From contig NZ_FMDO01000062.1 of the NCBI RefSeq assembly GCF_900095305.1, forward strand, positions 1-64,000: 64,000 bases of DNA, written 5' to 3'. The number at the start of each line of letters is the position of its first letter. Position 1 is the first letter of the stretch. A program made the position numbers and the translations under genes. Shown here in pieces: positions 17,242 to 24,692 of this stretch. The notes under the pieces are model-generated. The model saw only the letters and a program-made list of their open reading frames with translations. It was not told where the DNA came from and searched no databases. Origin of the DNA: Proteiniborus sp. DW1 (GTDB lineage Bacteria > Bacillota > Clostridia > Tissierellales > Proteiniboraceae).

Positions 17242-19056
17242 TTACCTAACTACTGGATCAAGTATTTCAAAGTTATCTACGTCAAGTAAGCCTTTGTCGC
17301 TTATTTTCCATTTTGGACTTGTAGATAAAGCTAAAAACGAAACGTGCATAAATGGAGCATGTAACGTTCCACCTAGCTGATTTTTTACAGTTGCCTCTAA
17401 AGCTGCTATTTTAGCACTTACTTCTGGACCAGTTAATTCATCTGTTATAAGTCCTCCAACTGGAAGTGCTAGTTCATCTAATATTCTACCATTATTAGCT
17501 ACAGCAACTCCGCCGCCCATTTCTATAACTCTATTTACAGCAACTACCATGTCTCTTAAATTAGTTCCTGTTACTGTTATATTATGCGTATCATGGGCAA
17601 TTGACTGAGCAAATGCACCTTGCTTCAATCCAATTCCTTTTACCATTGTCTTACCGATGTTTCCATTACGTCCATATCTTTCTAAGTTGGCTAAGTATAT
17701 TACGTCTTGGTTGACATCAGCTTCTACTACACCTCTATTAACTCTAACTTGAGCTTCACCAGTTCCTGTTAGGTTTTGATCAGGTATAGCCTGGATATAT
17801 CTAACTGTAGCAGTATTTCCCTCTGCCCTAATTTCTAAATCTGCTTCAGTAATAGGCGCTCTTTTCACTGAGTTTTTAACTACATCAGGATAAGTGTATT
17901 TTGGTAAATCTATTAATAGCTGTCCCTGTGAAGCTACTAATTGTCCTTTTATAAATACAGCCTCTACAGTCATTTCTTTAAGGTCACTGATAACAGCTAT
18001 GTCTGCTACTCTTCCTGGTAAAAGAGCTCCTCTATCATCTAGACCCCAATAAGTTGCAGGGTTGATTGTTGCCATTTGTATAGCTTCTATTGGGTCTACC
18101 CCTTCTCTTATTGTTCTTCTGATAATATCATTCATATGACCATATTTTTCTAAGTCCTCTGCAACCATGTCGTCTGAAACTAAGATAAGTCTTCTTGAAT
18201 CTAGTCCCTCTTCAGTCACAGCTCTTATACATTCAGCCATATTTCTTTGAGTAGAACCTTCTCTCATAAATACATATACGCCCTGTCTTAGCTTTTCAAT
18301 ACACTCTTCCTTAGTTGTTGTTTCGTGGCAGGAACAAGTTCCACCACAGCATATTATGTGAGCTGCTAAGTCAGCACCAAATAATTCCGGAGCATTCCCA
18401 TCAACTGGCTTTCCTAAACTCTTAGCATAAGTAGTTGAAGTCAATAAGTCTGTTATTATTTCTGGTGTATTTTTATATACATGCTTAGCAAGAGAAAATC
18501 CTTGTAGTTCTCCTATACCGAATATGTTTGGATAATTTAATAAGTCCTCCATATCCTTAGAATTTACATCAACACCTGCTGTCTCTAAACTTGGAGCATC
18601 AGGGGTTAAAGCTGGAACTTGTAGTCTTACATAGTTTGGTACTACATTACATTCGTCGGCCATAGCCTTCATAGCTACTGGTCCCAATGCATTACCTATT
18701 TCATGTGGGTCAGCTATTAAAGTTGTTGTACCAGAAGGTATAGATAATCTAGAAAACTCAGTAATAGTCAACATACTACTTTCAAAGTGCATATGTGAAT
18801 CCATAAATCCTGGTGATAGATATAAGCCTGTTACATCTACTACCTTTGTATCTGGTCCTATTAGTGATTTACAATCACCAACAAGTAGTATATAGTCTCC
18901 CTTTATAGCTATATCTGCTGTGTACACTTCTCTAGTTATTACATTTATCACATTACCGTTGTGAAGTACTATATCAGCAAAGTGTTTATCTGACATAAGT
19001 ACATCTATTAACTCTCTATATTCTATTGCTCTTTTTACATCTTGTGGCTTTAGCAA
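17242..19056 (-). CDS. BMC-associated adenine-deaminase paralogue (candidate 4-aminoimidazole deaminase)
   Basis: A 604-residue amidohydrolase of the Ade family, last gene of the shell operon (21 bases after the BMC-P gene). Metal motif HMH is at residues 88-90, ADPHEI near 115-120, SCHETTTKEE on strand 6 and VSDDMVAED for the strand-8 Asp. The strand-5 motif that is DGHGPE in the true Ade of this window is DGNAPEL here: the metal-ligand His is Asn221. This loss of a core ligand, the longer N-terminus and the position inside a BMC operon argue that it is not an ordinary adenine deaminase. The pathway needs a deaminase for 4-aminoimidazole, chemically analogous to adenine deamination. That assignment is inference; adenine deaminase remains the default alternative. 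Confidence 0.8.
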   Translation of the reverse strand: MLKPQDVKRAIEYRELIDVLMSDKHFADIVLHNGNVINVITREVYTADIAIKGDYILLVGDCKSLIGPDTKVVDVTGLYLSPGFMDSHMHFESSMLTITEFSRLSIPSGTTTLIADPHEIGNALGPVAMKAMADECNVVPNYVRLQVPALTPDAPSLETAGVDVNSKDMEDLLNYPNIFGIGELQGFSLAKHVYKNTPEIITDLLTSTTYAKSLGKPVDGNAPELFGADLAAHIICCGGTCSCHETTTKEECIEKLRQGVYVFMREGSTQRNMAECIRAVTEEGLDSRRLILVSDDMVAEDLEKYGHMNDIIRRTIREGVDPIEAIQMATINPATYWGLDDRGALLPGRVADIAVISDLKEMTVEAVFIKGQLVASQGQLLIDLPKYTYPDVVKNSVKRAPITEADLEIRAEGNTATVRYIQAIPDQNLTGTGEAQVRVNRGVVEADVNQDVIYLANLERYGRNGNIGKTMVKGIGLKQGAFAQSIAHDTHNITVTGTNLRDMVVAVNRVIEMGGGVAVANNGRILDELALPVGGLITDELTGPEVSAKIAALEATVKNQLGGTLHAPFMHVSFLALSTSPKWKISDKGLLDVDNFEILDPVVR

Positions 19057-19077
19057 ACTTTTGCCTCCTTTCCTTTG

Positions 19078-19362
19078 TTACTCACTAATAAATTCCTTAT
19101 ATACATCCATATTATCTACTATGCCTACAATAGCAGCGTCTATTGCAGAGTTTTTCTTATCTGCCGCATTTCTTGATGCAGTGCCTGTTGCGAAAATCAC
19201 TACTTCACCTATACCTGCACCTACTGTATCTACTGCTATTAGTGGCTTTCCTGAAGGCTTAGAATCTATGTCAATAGGTTGTGTTATTAAAAGTTTACTC
19301 CCTACTAGACTTTCGCTTTTTCTTGTTGCAACTACCGTACCTACAACTCTGCCTAATTGCAT
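19078..19362 (-). CDS. BMC-P pentameric shell protein (EutN/CcmL family)
   Basis: A 94-residue protein of the EutN/CcmL family that forms pentamers capping the vertices of bacterial microcompartments. The start MQLGRVVGTVVATRKSESL and the LLITQPID, AVDTVGAGIGEVVIFATG and SAIDAAIVGIVD blocks are diagnostic. It sits between the flavoprotein and the deaminase paralogue. It is the only pentamer gene in the window, enough to close an icosahedral shell together with the BMC-H proteins. No alternative identity is likely. Confidence 0.95.
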   Translation of the reverse strand: MQLGRVVGTVVATRKSESLVGSKLLITQPIDIDSKPSGKPLIAVDTVGAGIGEVVIFATGTASRNAADKKNSAIDAAIVGIVDNMDVYKEFISE

Positions 19363-19379
19363 TTTATCACTCCCTTACT

Positions 19380-20219
19380 CTAATGTCCCTTGACTATTTT
19401 AATTCCTAGCTCTTTTGCCCTGTCATATGCTAGAGGAGTTATAATTGATCCTATAGGTACAGTCACTTCATTGTTGATGGTTTTCATGTTAATTAAGTCT
19501 TTTTCAGTTATAACCTGACGCGTACTATGGCTTTCTCCAGCAACTGTATTTTGTGAGCTTTGCCCAGTAACAGTAGTGGTTTCGTCCATTGGACTGTCTC
19601 TGAAGACATTTAACATCTCTAACACATAATCTTTCTTATCAACGCTTTTTATTCCCATCATCTGAAGTTTTTCTACGTAATCATTCATTATTTGCTGGAG
19701 CATTGGTACTTTAGATCTGTTCCCCCTATAAGCAAGTACATTGCTAAAGTCCATAAGTATCTTCTTGCCATGCCATAGCCCCTGCCATAATAAAGTTGAT
19801 ATAAAACAATCCTGTATACCTAAGGCTAGTTTAGTAGCAGTGTCTTGGGTCAGCATAGGTACTATAATACCGTCTACACTTTCTAAAATTTCGCCAAAGA
19901 TTAATTTGTCCTTTTGTGTATAAACCTTATCTGTTTGTAGGGTAGATTTTATAGAAGCTATTCCTTGCTCACCAATAATTTCTTCCCCATTTTCAGTTAA
20001 GGCAATATCAAAAGTAAAACCATAGCGCCTTGCTTTTGAAAGTTCCCTAAGTGACTCATTTAGTCCAAAGTTAGTTCCTGTAAATACGGCTAAAATATGC
20101 TGATTTACATAGTCTTGTGGCTTACATCTGAAATCGGCTCTTTCCTTTGGACTATGACCACCATTTAATTTTTGCACCAGTTGACTAATTATGTCACTGG
20201 TTTGGTTGTATTTTTCCAT
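19380..20219 (-). CDS. BMC-operon flavoprotein with encapsulation-type N-terminus
   Basis: A 279-residue protein. The core (about residues 30-200) looks like the flavoprotein superfamily of UbiX, phosphopantothenoylcysteine decarboxylase and dipicolinate synthase subunit B: AVFTGTNFGLNESLRE near the N-terminus and LLWQGLWHGKKILMDFSN later. Residues 5-19 (NQTSDIISQLVQKLN) form a short amphipathic helix before a Gly-Gly linker, the layout of BMC encapsulation peptides. A Ser/Thr-rich linker (about 210-235) leads to a C-terminal domain with VPIGSIITPLAYDRAKELGI. Flavoproteins of this kind occur in several BMC loci with unknown roles. It might bind FMN or deliver prenyl-FMN to UbiD. Function not assigned. 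Confidence 0.7.
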   Translation of the reverse strand: MEKYNQTSDIISQLVQKLNGGHSPKERADFRCKPQDYVNQHILAVFTGTNFGLNESLRELSKARRYGFTFDIALTENGEEIIGEQGIASIKSTLQTDKVYTQKDKLIFGEILESVDGIIVPMLTQDTATKLALGIQDCFISTLLWQGLWHGKKILMDFSNVLAYRGNRSKVPMLQQIMNDYVEKLQMMGIKSVDKKDYVLEMLNVFRDSPMDETTTVTGQSSQNTVAGESHSTRQVITEKDLINMKTINNEVTVPIGSIITPLAYDRAKELGIKIVKGH

Positions 20220-20283
20220 ACTCTAACACCTCATATGGTTTAGGCTACCATCATAGTTCTGTAGCAGCTTTTTAAGAAAAATT

Positions 20284-20562
20284 CTATTCGTAGTTTTTAA
20301 GAATCACTCTTTCAACTTCTGAGTGTGGTCTTGGAATTACATGTACTGAATGTAACTCTCCTACTGCTCTTGCAGCTTCTGCACCAGCATCTGTTGCAGC
20401 CTTAACAGCACCTACATCTCCTCTCACCATAACTGTTACAAGACCAAAACCAATTTTATCATATCCCACTAAAGTAACATTTGCTGCTTTAACCATAGCA
20501 TCTGCTGCTTCAACAGCACCTACTAAACCTTTAGTTTCTACCATACCTAACGCTTGACTCAT
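20284..20562 (-). CDS. BMC-H hexameric shell protein (canonical)
   Basis: A 92-residue single BMC-domain protein nearly colinear with PduA/EutM/Ccm[43 protein letters not shown] and [11 protein letters not shown]. The loop lining the hexamer pore reads KIGFG, where propanediol shells often have KIGSG, so the pore is lined by a bulkier residue. It follows the extended BMC-H gene by 19 bases. Likely the main facet tile. No paralogue-specific extension is present. Confidence 0.95.
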   Translation of the reverse strand: MSQALGMVETKGLVGAVEAADAMVKAANVTLVGYDKIGFGLVTVMVRGDVGAVKAATDAGAEAARAVGELHSVHVIPRPHSEVERVILKNYE

Positions 20563-20581
20563 TATTATTCCTCCTTATTAA

Positions 20582-20977
20582 TTACTTTGTAGTTGTCTTT
20601 TTTTTACTTTCTTCAGTATTAGCTTTTTTATCTTCATTTTCCTCTTTTTTTGATTCAACTTTTTGGTTATCTTTCTTAGATTTTAAGTTCTTTTCAAATA
20701 TTGAAATTAATCTATCTACTTCTTCATGTGGTCTAGGTATCACATGACCAGATACAACTTTACCAACTCTATTGCCAGCAGACACTCCAGCTTCAACAGC
20801 TGCCTTAACTGCGGCTACTTCACCTGCAATGTTAATAGTAACACTTACAAGCTTATCTACACCAATTACCTTCTCAACTCCTACAAGCTTCACATCTGCT
20901 GCCTTACTTGCAGCATCTAATGCTGTAATGGCTGCAGTTAATCCAACTACCTCGATTAATCCAAGAGCTGATTTCAC
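20582..20977 (-). CDS. BMC-H shell protein with charged C-terminal tail
   Basis: A 131-residue protein. Residues 1-90 are a BMC-H domain (LGLIEVVGLTAAITALDAAS, AVKAAVEAGVSAGNRVG, HVIPRPHEEVDRLI). The pore-loop region reads EKVIGVDKLVSV and lacks the usual glycine pair, so the pore is probably distinct or occluded. Residues about 95-131 form a Lys/Glu-rich disordered tail that could project from the shell or bind cargo or nucleic acid. Codons of the tail are AAA/GAA-rich. Domain identification is secure; the role of the tail is unknown. Confidence 0.93.
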   Translation of the reverse strand: MKSALGLIEVVGLTAAITALDAASKAADVKLVGVEKVIGVDKLVSVTINIAGEVAAVKAAVEAGVSAGNRVGKVVSGHVIPRPHEEVDRLISIFEKNLKSKKDNQKVESKKEENEDKKANTEESKKKTTTK

Positions 20978-21002
20978 AACTACACCTCCTTATTTCCTAT
21001 CA

Positions 21003-21542
21003 CTATAGTAAGGAGCCCTTTTTTCCTATTGAGTTCAAAGAAACCTTAGGAATATAAGCTTCTAAATTGTTTATTACTCCTGTTTTTACATATACATCTT
21101 TCGTATTTTGTTGTTGCGCTACTTGATTATCTACAGTACTTACTTGATTGTTTGATTTTTTCACCTTGCTAGCTAAGTCATTTAGAGTCATCATAGTGTT
21201 TGATTTGTTGTCAATAGAATTACTGTTTTTCGGCTTTACATTTCCTTTAACTAAATCTTCAAGCCTAACTTTCTCGAATGTATTTACTCCACTGTTATAC
21301 TCTGCTGGCTTAGATACTGATTTAGATGCTCTCTCAGATAATGAATTAAGAGTATCTAAAGTTCTAGAAGGTCCAGTAGCTTTTCCTAAATTCTTATTCA
21401 TAACATTCAGTAGTAGTTGTTCGTCTTTTTGTCCTAATCCTGATATAGAATAAGTGTTTTTTGCAGAATTACTTCTTGTCTCGTTTATTTTACTACCTTG
21501 AGTAATGTTATTCATAATCACCCTTGCCAACGGGTTAGCCAT
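21003..21542 (-). CDS. Disordered protein between shell genes, candidate BMC scaffold
   Basis: About 179 residues, no family recognised. I start at the ATG at 21542 because GGGTGGTGA just upstream is a good ribosome-binding site; the upstream GTG codons lie inside that site. The chain is rich in Asn, Ser, Lys and Thr, and has no predicted fold. Short amphipathic helices are spaced along it: residues 3-16 (NPLARVIMNNITQG), 40-53 (DEQLLLNVMNKNLG), 92-99 and 118-129, plus a final NNLEAYIPKVSL block. Its place between BMC-H genes and the pattern of short helices joined by flexible linkers recall carboxysome scaffold proteins such as CsoS2 and CcmN. It may link cargo to shell. Inference only. Confidence 0.6.
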   Translation of the reverse strand: MANPLARVIMNNITQGSKINETRSNSAKNTYSISGLGQKDEQLLLNVMNKNLGKATGPSRTLDTLNSLSERASKSVSKPAEYNSGVNTFEKVRLEDLVKGNVKPKNSNSIDNKSNTMMTLNDLASKVKKSNNQVSTVDNQVAQQQNTKDVYVKTGVINNLEAYIPKVSLNSIGKKGSLL

Positions 21543-21561
21543 TTTATTCACCACCCTTTAG

Positions 21562-21828
21562 CTAATCTAACATTTTATCTACTTCGTCATGAGGTCTAGC
21601 AATGACATTTGTAGATATAATTTCAGCTAAGCCCTTTACTACTTCTGTTGCGTTATCAACGGCTGCTTTTACTGCTGCTACTTCACCTGATACTATTACA
21701 GCAACGACTCCAGAGCCGACAAAGTTCACATCAACTATGTGTACATCAGCTGACTTAACCATAGTATCAGCTGCCTGGATAGCAGCCACTAAACTTCTGG
21801 TTTCTACCATACCTATGGCCTGTCTCAT
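21562..21828 (-). CDS. BMC-H hexameric shell protein
   Basis: An 88-residue single BMC-domain protein: AIGMVETRSLVAAIQAADTM, FVGSGVVAVIVSGEVAAVKAAVDNA and NVIARPHDEVDKML. The pore segment reads NFVGSG, different from the other two BMC-H proteins in the operon, suggesting that the three tiles pass different small molecules. It lies 19 bases after the UbiD gene and directly before the disordered protein. The tight coupling to UbiD supports the view that the decarboxylase is cargo. Confidence 0.95.
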   Translation of the reverse strand: MRQAIGMVETRSLVAAIQAADTMVKSADVHIVDVNFVGSGVVAVIVSGEVAAVKAAVDNATEVVKGLAEIISTNVIARPHDEVDKMLD

Positions 21829-21847
21829 ACTCTATTACCACCTTTAT

Positions 21848-23212
21848 TTATTTTTTCATTCCTGGGAAATATTTTTGAATATCTATTTTCCCCTCAAATC
21901 CAGGAATCACTGCCATTTCATAAAAATGTGCTTTCTCACCTAAAGGCTTTGTAGCATCGATTCCCATTTTATCTGTAACTCCACGAGCCACATGGGATGC
22001 TTCTAATCCTGAACCTAAAGCTCCTGGAACTATTACCACATCCTGTGAAGCTTGAACTCTAGAAGCTAGTGCATGCTCTACACTTTTTACATTATATATA
22101 TCAACATCTTCATCTACTATTACCACATGCTTAATATCATAAAATGCACCAAGTGCGCCTAATATTGCAGACTTGCCATCTCCTTCTTTCTTCTTGCTTA
22201 TAGAAATAATAGCATGTAATCTGCATCCTCCGCCAACAGTTATGTTTACATCCTTTACATCTACCATGTTCTTAAGAGCCGCATATAGTTCTGCTTCTCT
22301 AATAAGCCCATTAGCAAGATGTTCCTCTCTACAAGGGAAGGCATGTTGGAATATAGGGTTATTTCTATGCATAATAGTCCTTACTTCCATAACTGGATTT
22401 GGGGCAACATCTCCATAGTAGTTCATTAATTCACCAAATGGTCCTTCAACTTCTCGCCTATTTGGAACTAATACTCCTTCGAGAACCATCTCTGCATATG
22501 CTGGAACTTCTAAATCAACAGAGTGGCATTTTACAAGCTCAAGAGGTTCACCCCTTAAAGCACTATCAACCTCATACTTGTTAAGACCATACTTTCTAGA
22601 GCCTATTTGAGATGCTAGAAGGAAAGTTGCATCATAACCAAGTACTACTGCACACTCTAACGGTTTATTCATTTTTTCAAACTCTGCAAATTGCTCCCTT
22701 AGTGCAGGAGAATGACCAGATATAAGTGCATTTATAATATTTCCTTTATGGACTTGAAATCTTCTAACTGCCATATGTGTATAACCTGTTTCAGGCTCTC
22801 TTACTATGAGCATACCTGCTGTTATGAAACTAGATGCATCTTTTTCATGAGAAGTAGGTACTGGTAACATTCTTTGTATATCAATATTTCTAGTAATGAT
22901 ATTTTCTTTTATTGGCCCATTACTTACTAACTTTGCAGGTTGAGGATTTGCTATTGCATTCATGTATTTAAATATTCTTTCTTCTGGTGTAGTATCGGTC
23001 ATCATGTAATAGAGTTCTCTATTTCCATAAAGCCCTCCTACTACAGGCATATCGTATCCTTTTACTCTGTTAAACAGTATAGGCTTTTCATTTTCAAAAT
23101 ATCTTAATACTGCTCCTAGTTCATATTTAGGATCTACTTCTACATTACATACTTCTAGCTCGCCAAGCTGCTCTAGCTTACTTAGAGTAGCCCTTAGCAT
23201 TTGTTTTTCCAT
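21848..23212 (-). CDS. UbiD-family decarboxylase (candidate 4-amino-5-imidazolecarboxylate decarboxylase)
   Basis: About 454 residues of the UbiD superfamily, whose members use prenylated FMN for reversible (de)carboxylation of aromatic or unsaturated acids. Conserved features are REPETGYTHMAVRRFQVH (cofactor-binding region) and VEGPFGELMNYYG, which carries the active-site Glu residues. I start at the ATG at 23212 because GGAAGGAGGGAG lies immediately upstream; the longer frame overlaps UbiX. Encoded between ubiX and the BMC genes. In the clostridial imidazole pathway 4-amino-5-imidazolecarboxylate must lose CO2, and this is the only decarboxylase in the cluster. The substrate is inferred from the pathway. 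Confidence 0.87.
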   Translation of the reverse strand: MEKQMLRATLSKLEQLGELEVCNVEVDPKYELGAVLRYFENEKPILFNRVKGYDMPVVGGLYGNRELYYMMTDTTPEERIFKYMNAIANPQPAKLVSNGPIKENIITRNIDIQRMLPVPTSHEKDASSFITAGMLIVREPETGYTHMAVRRFQVHKGNIINALISGHSPALREQFAEFEKMNKPLECAVVLGYDATFLLASQIGSRKYGLNKYEVDSALRGEPLELVKCHSVDLEVPAYAEMVLEGVLVPNRREVEGPFGELMNYYGDVAPNPVMEVRTIMHRNNPIFQHAFPCREEHLANGLIREAELYAALKNMVDVKDVNITVGGGCRLHAIISISKKKEGDGKSAILGALGAFYDIKHVVIVDEDVDIYNVKSVEHALASRVQASQDVVIVPGALGSGLEASHVARGVTDKMGIDATKPLGEKAHFYEMAVIPGFEGKIDIQKYFPGMKK

Positions 23213-23232
23213 ACTCTCCCTCCTTCCAAATC

Positions 23233-23787
23233 TTATTCTCCCCATCTTTTTGATATATTATGTTCTATGCCAAGCTGGTCTAACACTCTACCAATAATTG
23301 AACCCACAATATCTCCTATGCTTTCAGGATGATTATAAAAGCCTGGCGTTGGAGGTAATATTGTTGCACCTGCTTGTGCTAGCTTCAACATGTTCTCTAA
23401 ATGTATGGTGCTAAGTGGGGTTTCTCTAGGAACTATAACTAGCTTCCTTTTCTCTTTTATTATAACATCCGCAGCTCTTGTCAACAAATTATCTGACATA
23501 CCATGTGCAATGGATGCTACAGTTTTCATTGAGGAAGGAATAATCACCATTGCATCTGTTTTAAATGAACCACTTGCTATGGGTGCTGCAAAGTTTCTAT
23601 TATCATGATAATAAGTTGCTAACCCCTTTAACTCTTCAAGGGTTACACCACATTCATGTTCAACTACATATTCTCCCATGGTTGTCACTACAAGGTGAGT
23701 CTCTATGTTTAGCTCCTGAAGCACCTTTAAAAGAGCTAATCCATATATGCCACCACTTCCACCAGAGATCCCAACGATTACTCTCAT
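23233..23787 (-). CDS. ubiX: UbiX flavin prenyltransferase
   Basis: About 184 residues of the UbiX/Pad1 family, which attaches a dimethylallyl group to FMN to make the prenyl-FMN cofactor of UbiD enzymes. The N-terminal GISGGSGGIYGLALL is the flavin phosphate loop; VIIPSSMKTVASIAHG and IVPRETPLSTIHLENMLKL are family blocks. I choose the ATG at 23787 with GAGG upstream over the frame start at 23802. It precedes ubiD by 20 bases, so cofactor maker and user are co-expressed. A hairpin-rich 190-base leader separates it from the amidase gene. Confidence 0.92.
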   Translation of the reverse strand: MRVIVGISGGSGGIYGLALLKVLQELNIETHLVVTTMGEYVVEHECGVTLEELKGLATYYHDNRNFAAPIASGSFKTDAMVIIPSSMKTVASIAHGMSDNLLTRAADVIIKEKRKLVIVPRETPLSTIHLENMLKLAQAGATILPPTPGFYNHPESIGDIVGSIIGRVLDQLGIEHNISKRWGE

Positions 23788-23856
23788 ATGACATTTCCTC
23801 ACTTTCTGCTATTGGCCACAAATAAGTATAAGTCATAAATACTTTTATTATTTAGG

Positions 23857-23900
23857 CACAAAAAGTCGTCTCTATATTTTTTAGCTGGCGACTTTTTGTG
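23857..23900 (-). terminator. Long hairpin in ubiX leader
   Basis: CACAAAAAGTCG (23857-23868) pairs perfectly with CGACTTTTTGTG (23889-23900). It is not followed by a U-tract on the minus strand, so it may be a processing or stabilising element in a long mRNA. Confidence 0.4.
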
Positions 23901-23932
23901 TAAATAATATCTTTCATTTGCTAATATGTTAG

Positions 23933-23956
23933 GACTGTCCTCCTCAGAGGACAGTC
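23933..23956 (-). terminator. Hairpin after isochorismatase-family gene
   Basis: A 10-bp perfect stem, GACTGTCCTC with GAGGACAGTC and a 4-base loop, 20 bases past the stop. There is no U-tract, so intrinsic termination is doubtful despite the strong stem. Confidence 0.45.
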
Positions 23957-23976
23957 ATTACCATTTAATTCAAAAG

Positions 23977-24588
23977 TTATTTAACTTTGTTTTCTGGATC
24001 TCCTGCTCCTGCCCATGGATCTAAGCCTTTTTCAAATGCATCGATGTATTCATCTATAGTCATAACCTTTGTGAATATACTTAGGTCAACTAATCCATGT
24101 TGATGTTGTTCTTCTGTTTTTGAGTGAACTCCATCACTTAAAGTAATTACTTTATAAGCATTAGCTAGAGCATCAGCAGCTGTAGATCTAACACATACGT
24201 TTGTCCAAACTCCAGTTACTACCACTGTATCTATGCTTTCCTCTCTTAGGAATAGGTCTAAGTCTGTATGCCAGAATGCACTGTGTCTTCTCTTTTGAAT
24301 TATATATTCACCTTTTTCAGGATATAGTTCTTTTATGAAGTCAGAACCCCAAGTTCCCTTAACAGCGTGAACCGGTCTTACTCTGAAGTCTGCATCATTT
24401 TCTCTATGAGCTTCTTGAACATGAACTAGTTGAACATCGTCTTTTCCTTGAGCATTTCTTTCTCTTACCCATTTAAATAGCTTTTGAAGATTTGGAACTA
24501 TTTCTTCTCCACCTGGGCATCTTAAAGGTGCCTTTTCTCCTATGAAGTCATTTAACATGTCTATAACTACAATTGCGTGTTTTGCCAT
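23977..24588 (-). CDS. Isochorismatase-family cysteine amidohydrolase (candidate ureidoimidazole amidohydrolase)
   Basis: A 203-residue protein of the isochorismatase/nicotinamidase superfamily. The catalytic triad is visible: D10 in VVIDMLNDF, K99 in IIQKRRHSAF and C132 in VTGVWTNVCVRSTAADA. Relatives hydrolyse N-carbamoyl groups (N-carbamoylsarcosine amidase, ureidoacrylate amidohydrolase). It is encoded directly after the hydantoinase-type ring-opening enzyme. In the xanthine pathway the second step removes the carbamoyl group from 4-ureido-5-imidazolecarboxylate, giving CO2 and ammonia, so this protein is the natural candidate. Family certain; substrate inferred. Confidence 0.87.
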   Translation of the reverse strand: MAKHAIVVIDMLNDFIGEKAPLRCPGGEEIVPNLQKLFKWVRERNAQGKDDVQLVHVQEAHRENDADFRVRPVHAVKGTWGSDFIKELYPEKGEYIIQKRRHSAFWHTDLDLFLREESIDTVVVTGVWTNVCVRSTAADALANAYKVITLSDGVHSKTEEQHQHGLVDLSIFTKVMTIDEYIDAFEKGLDPWAGAGDPENKVK

Positions 24589-24637
24589 TTATATCTCTCC
24601 CTTTATCTTAATCTTATTTTAATTTATTATATTTTAT

Positions 24638-24673
24638 CAGTTATGGCCTATGGCTCAGCATAAGCCATAACTG
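24638..24673 (-). terminator. Hairpin after hydantoinase-type gene
   Basis: CAGTTATGGC and GCCATAACTG arms with further inner pairing give a 15-bp-class stem 20 bases past the stop. The following minus-strand sequence is A-rich, not U-rich. Confidence 0.45.
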
Positions 24674-24692
24674 GTTAAAGCTTAAATAATTA

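Noticed and set aside
21853-21869. Second Noc-binding site (ATTCCTGGGAAAT)
   Set aside because: One base short of the 14-mer and not a full palindrome; chance similarity within the UbiD 3' end.
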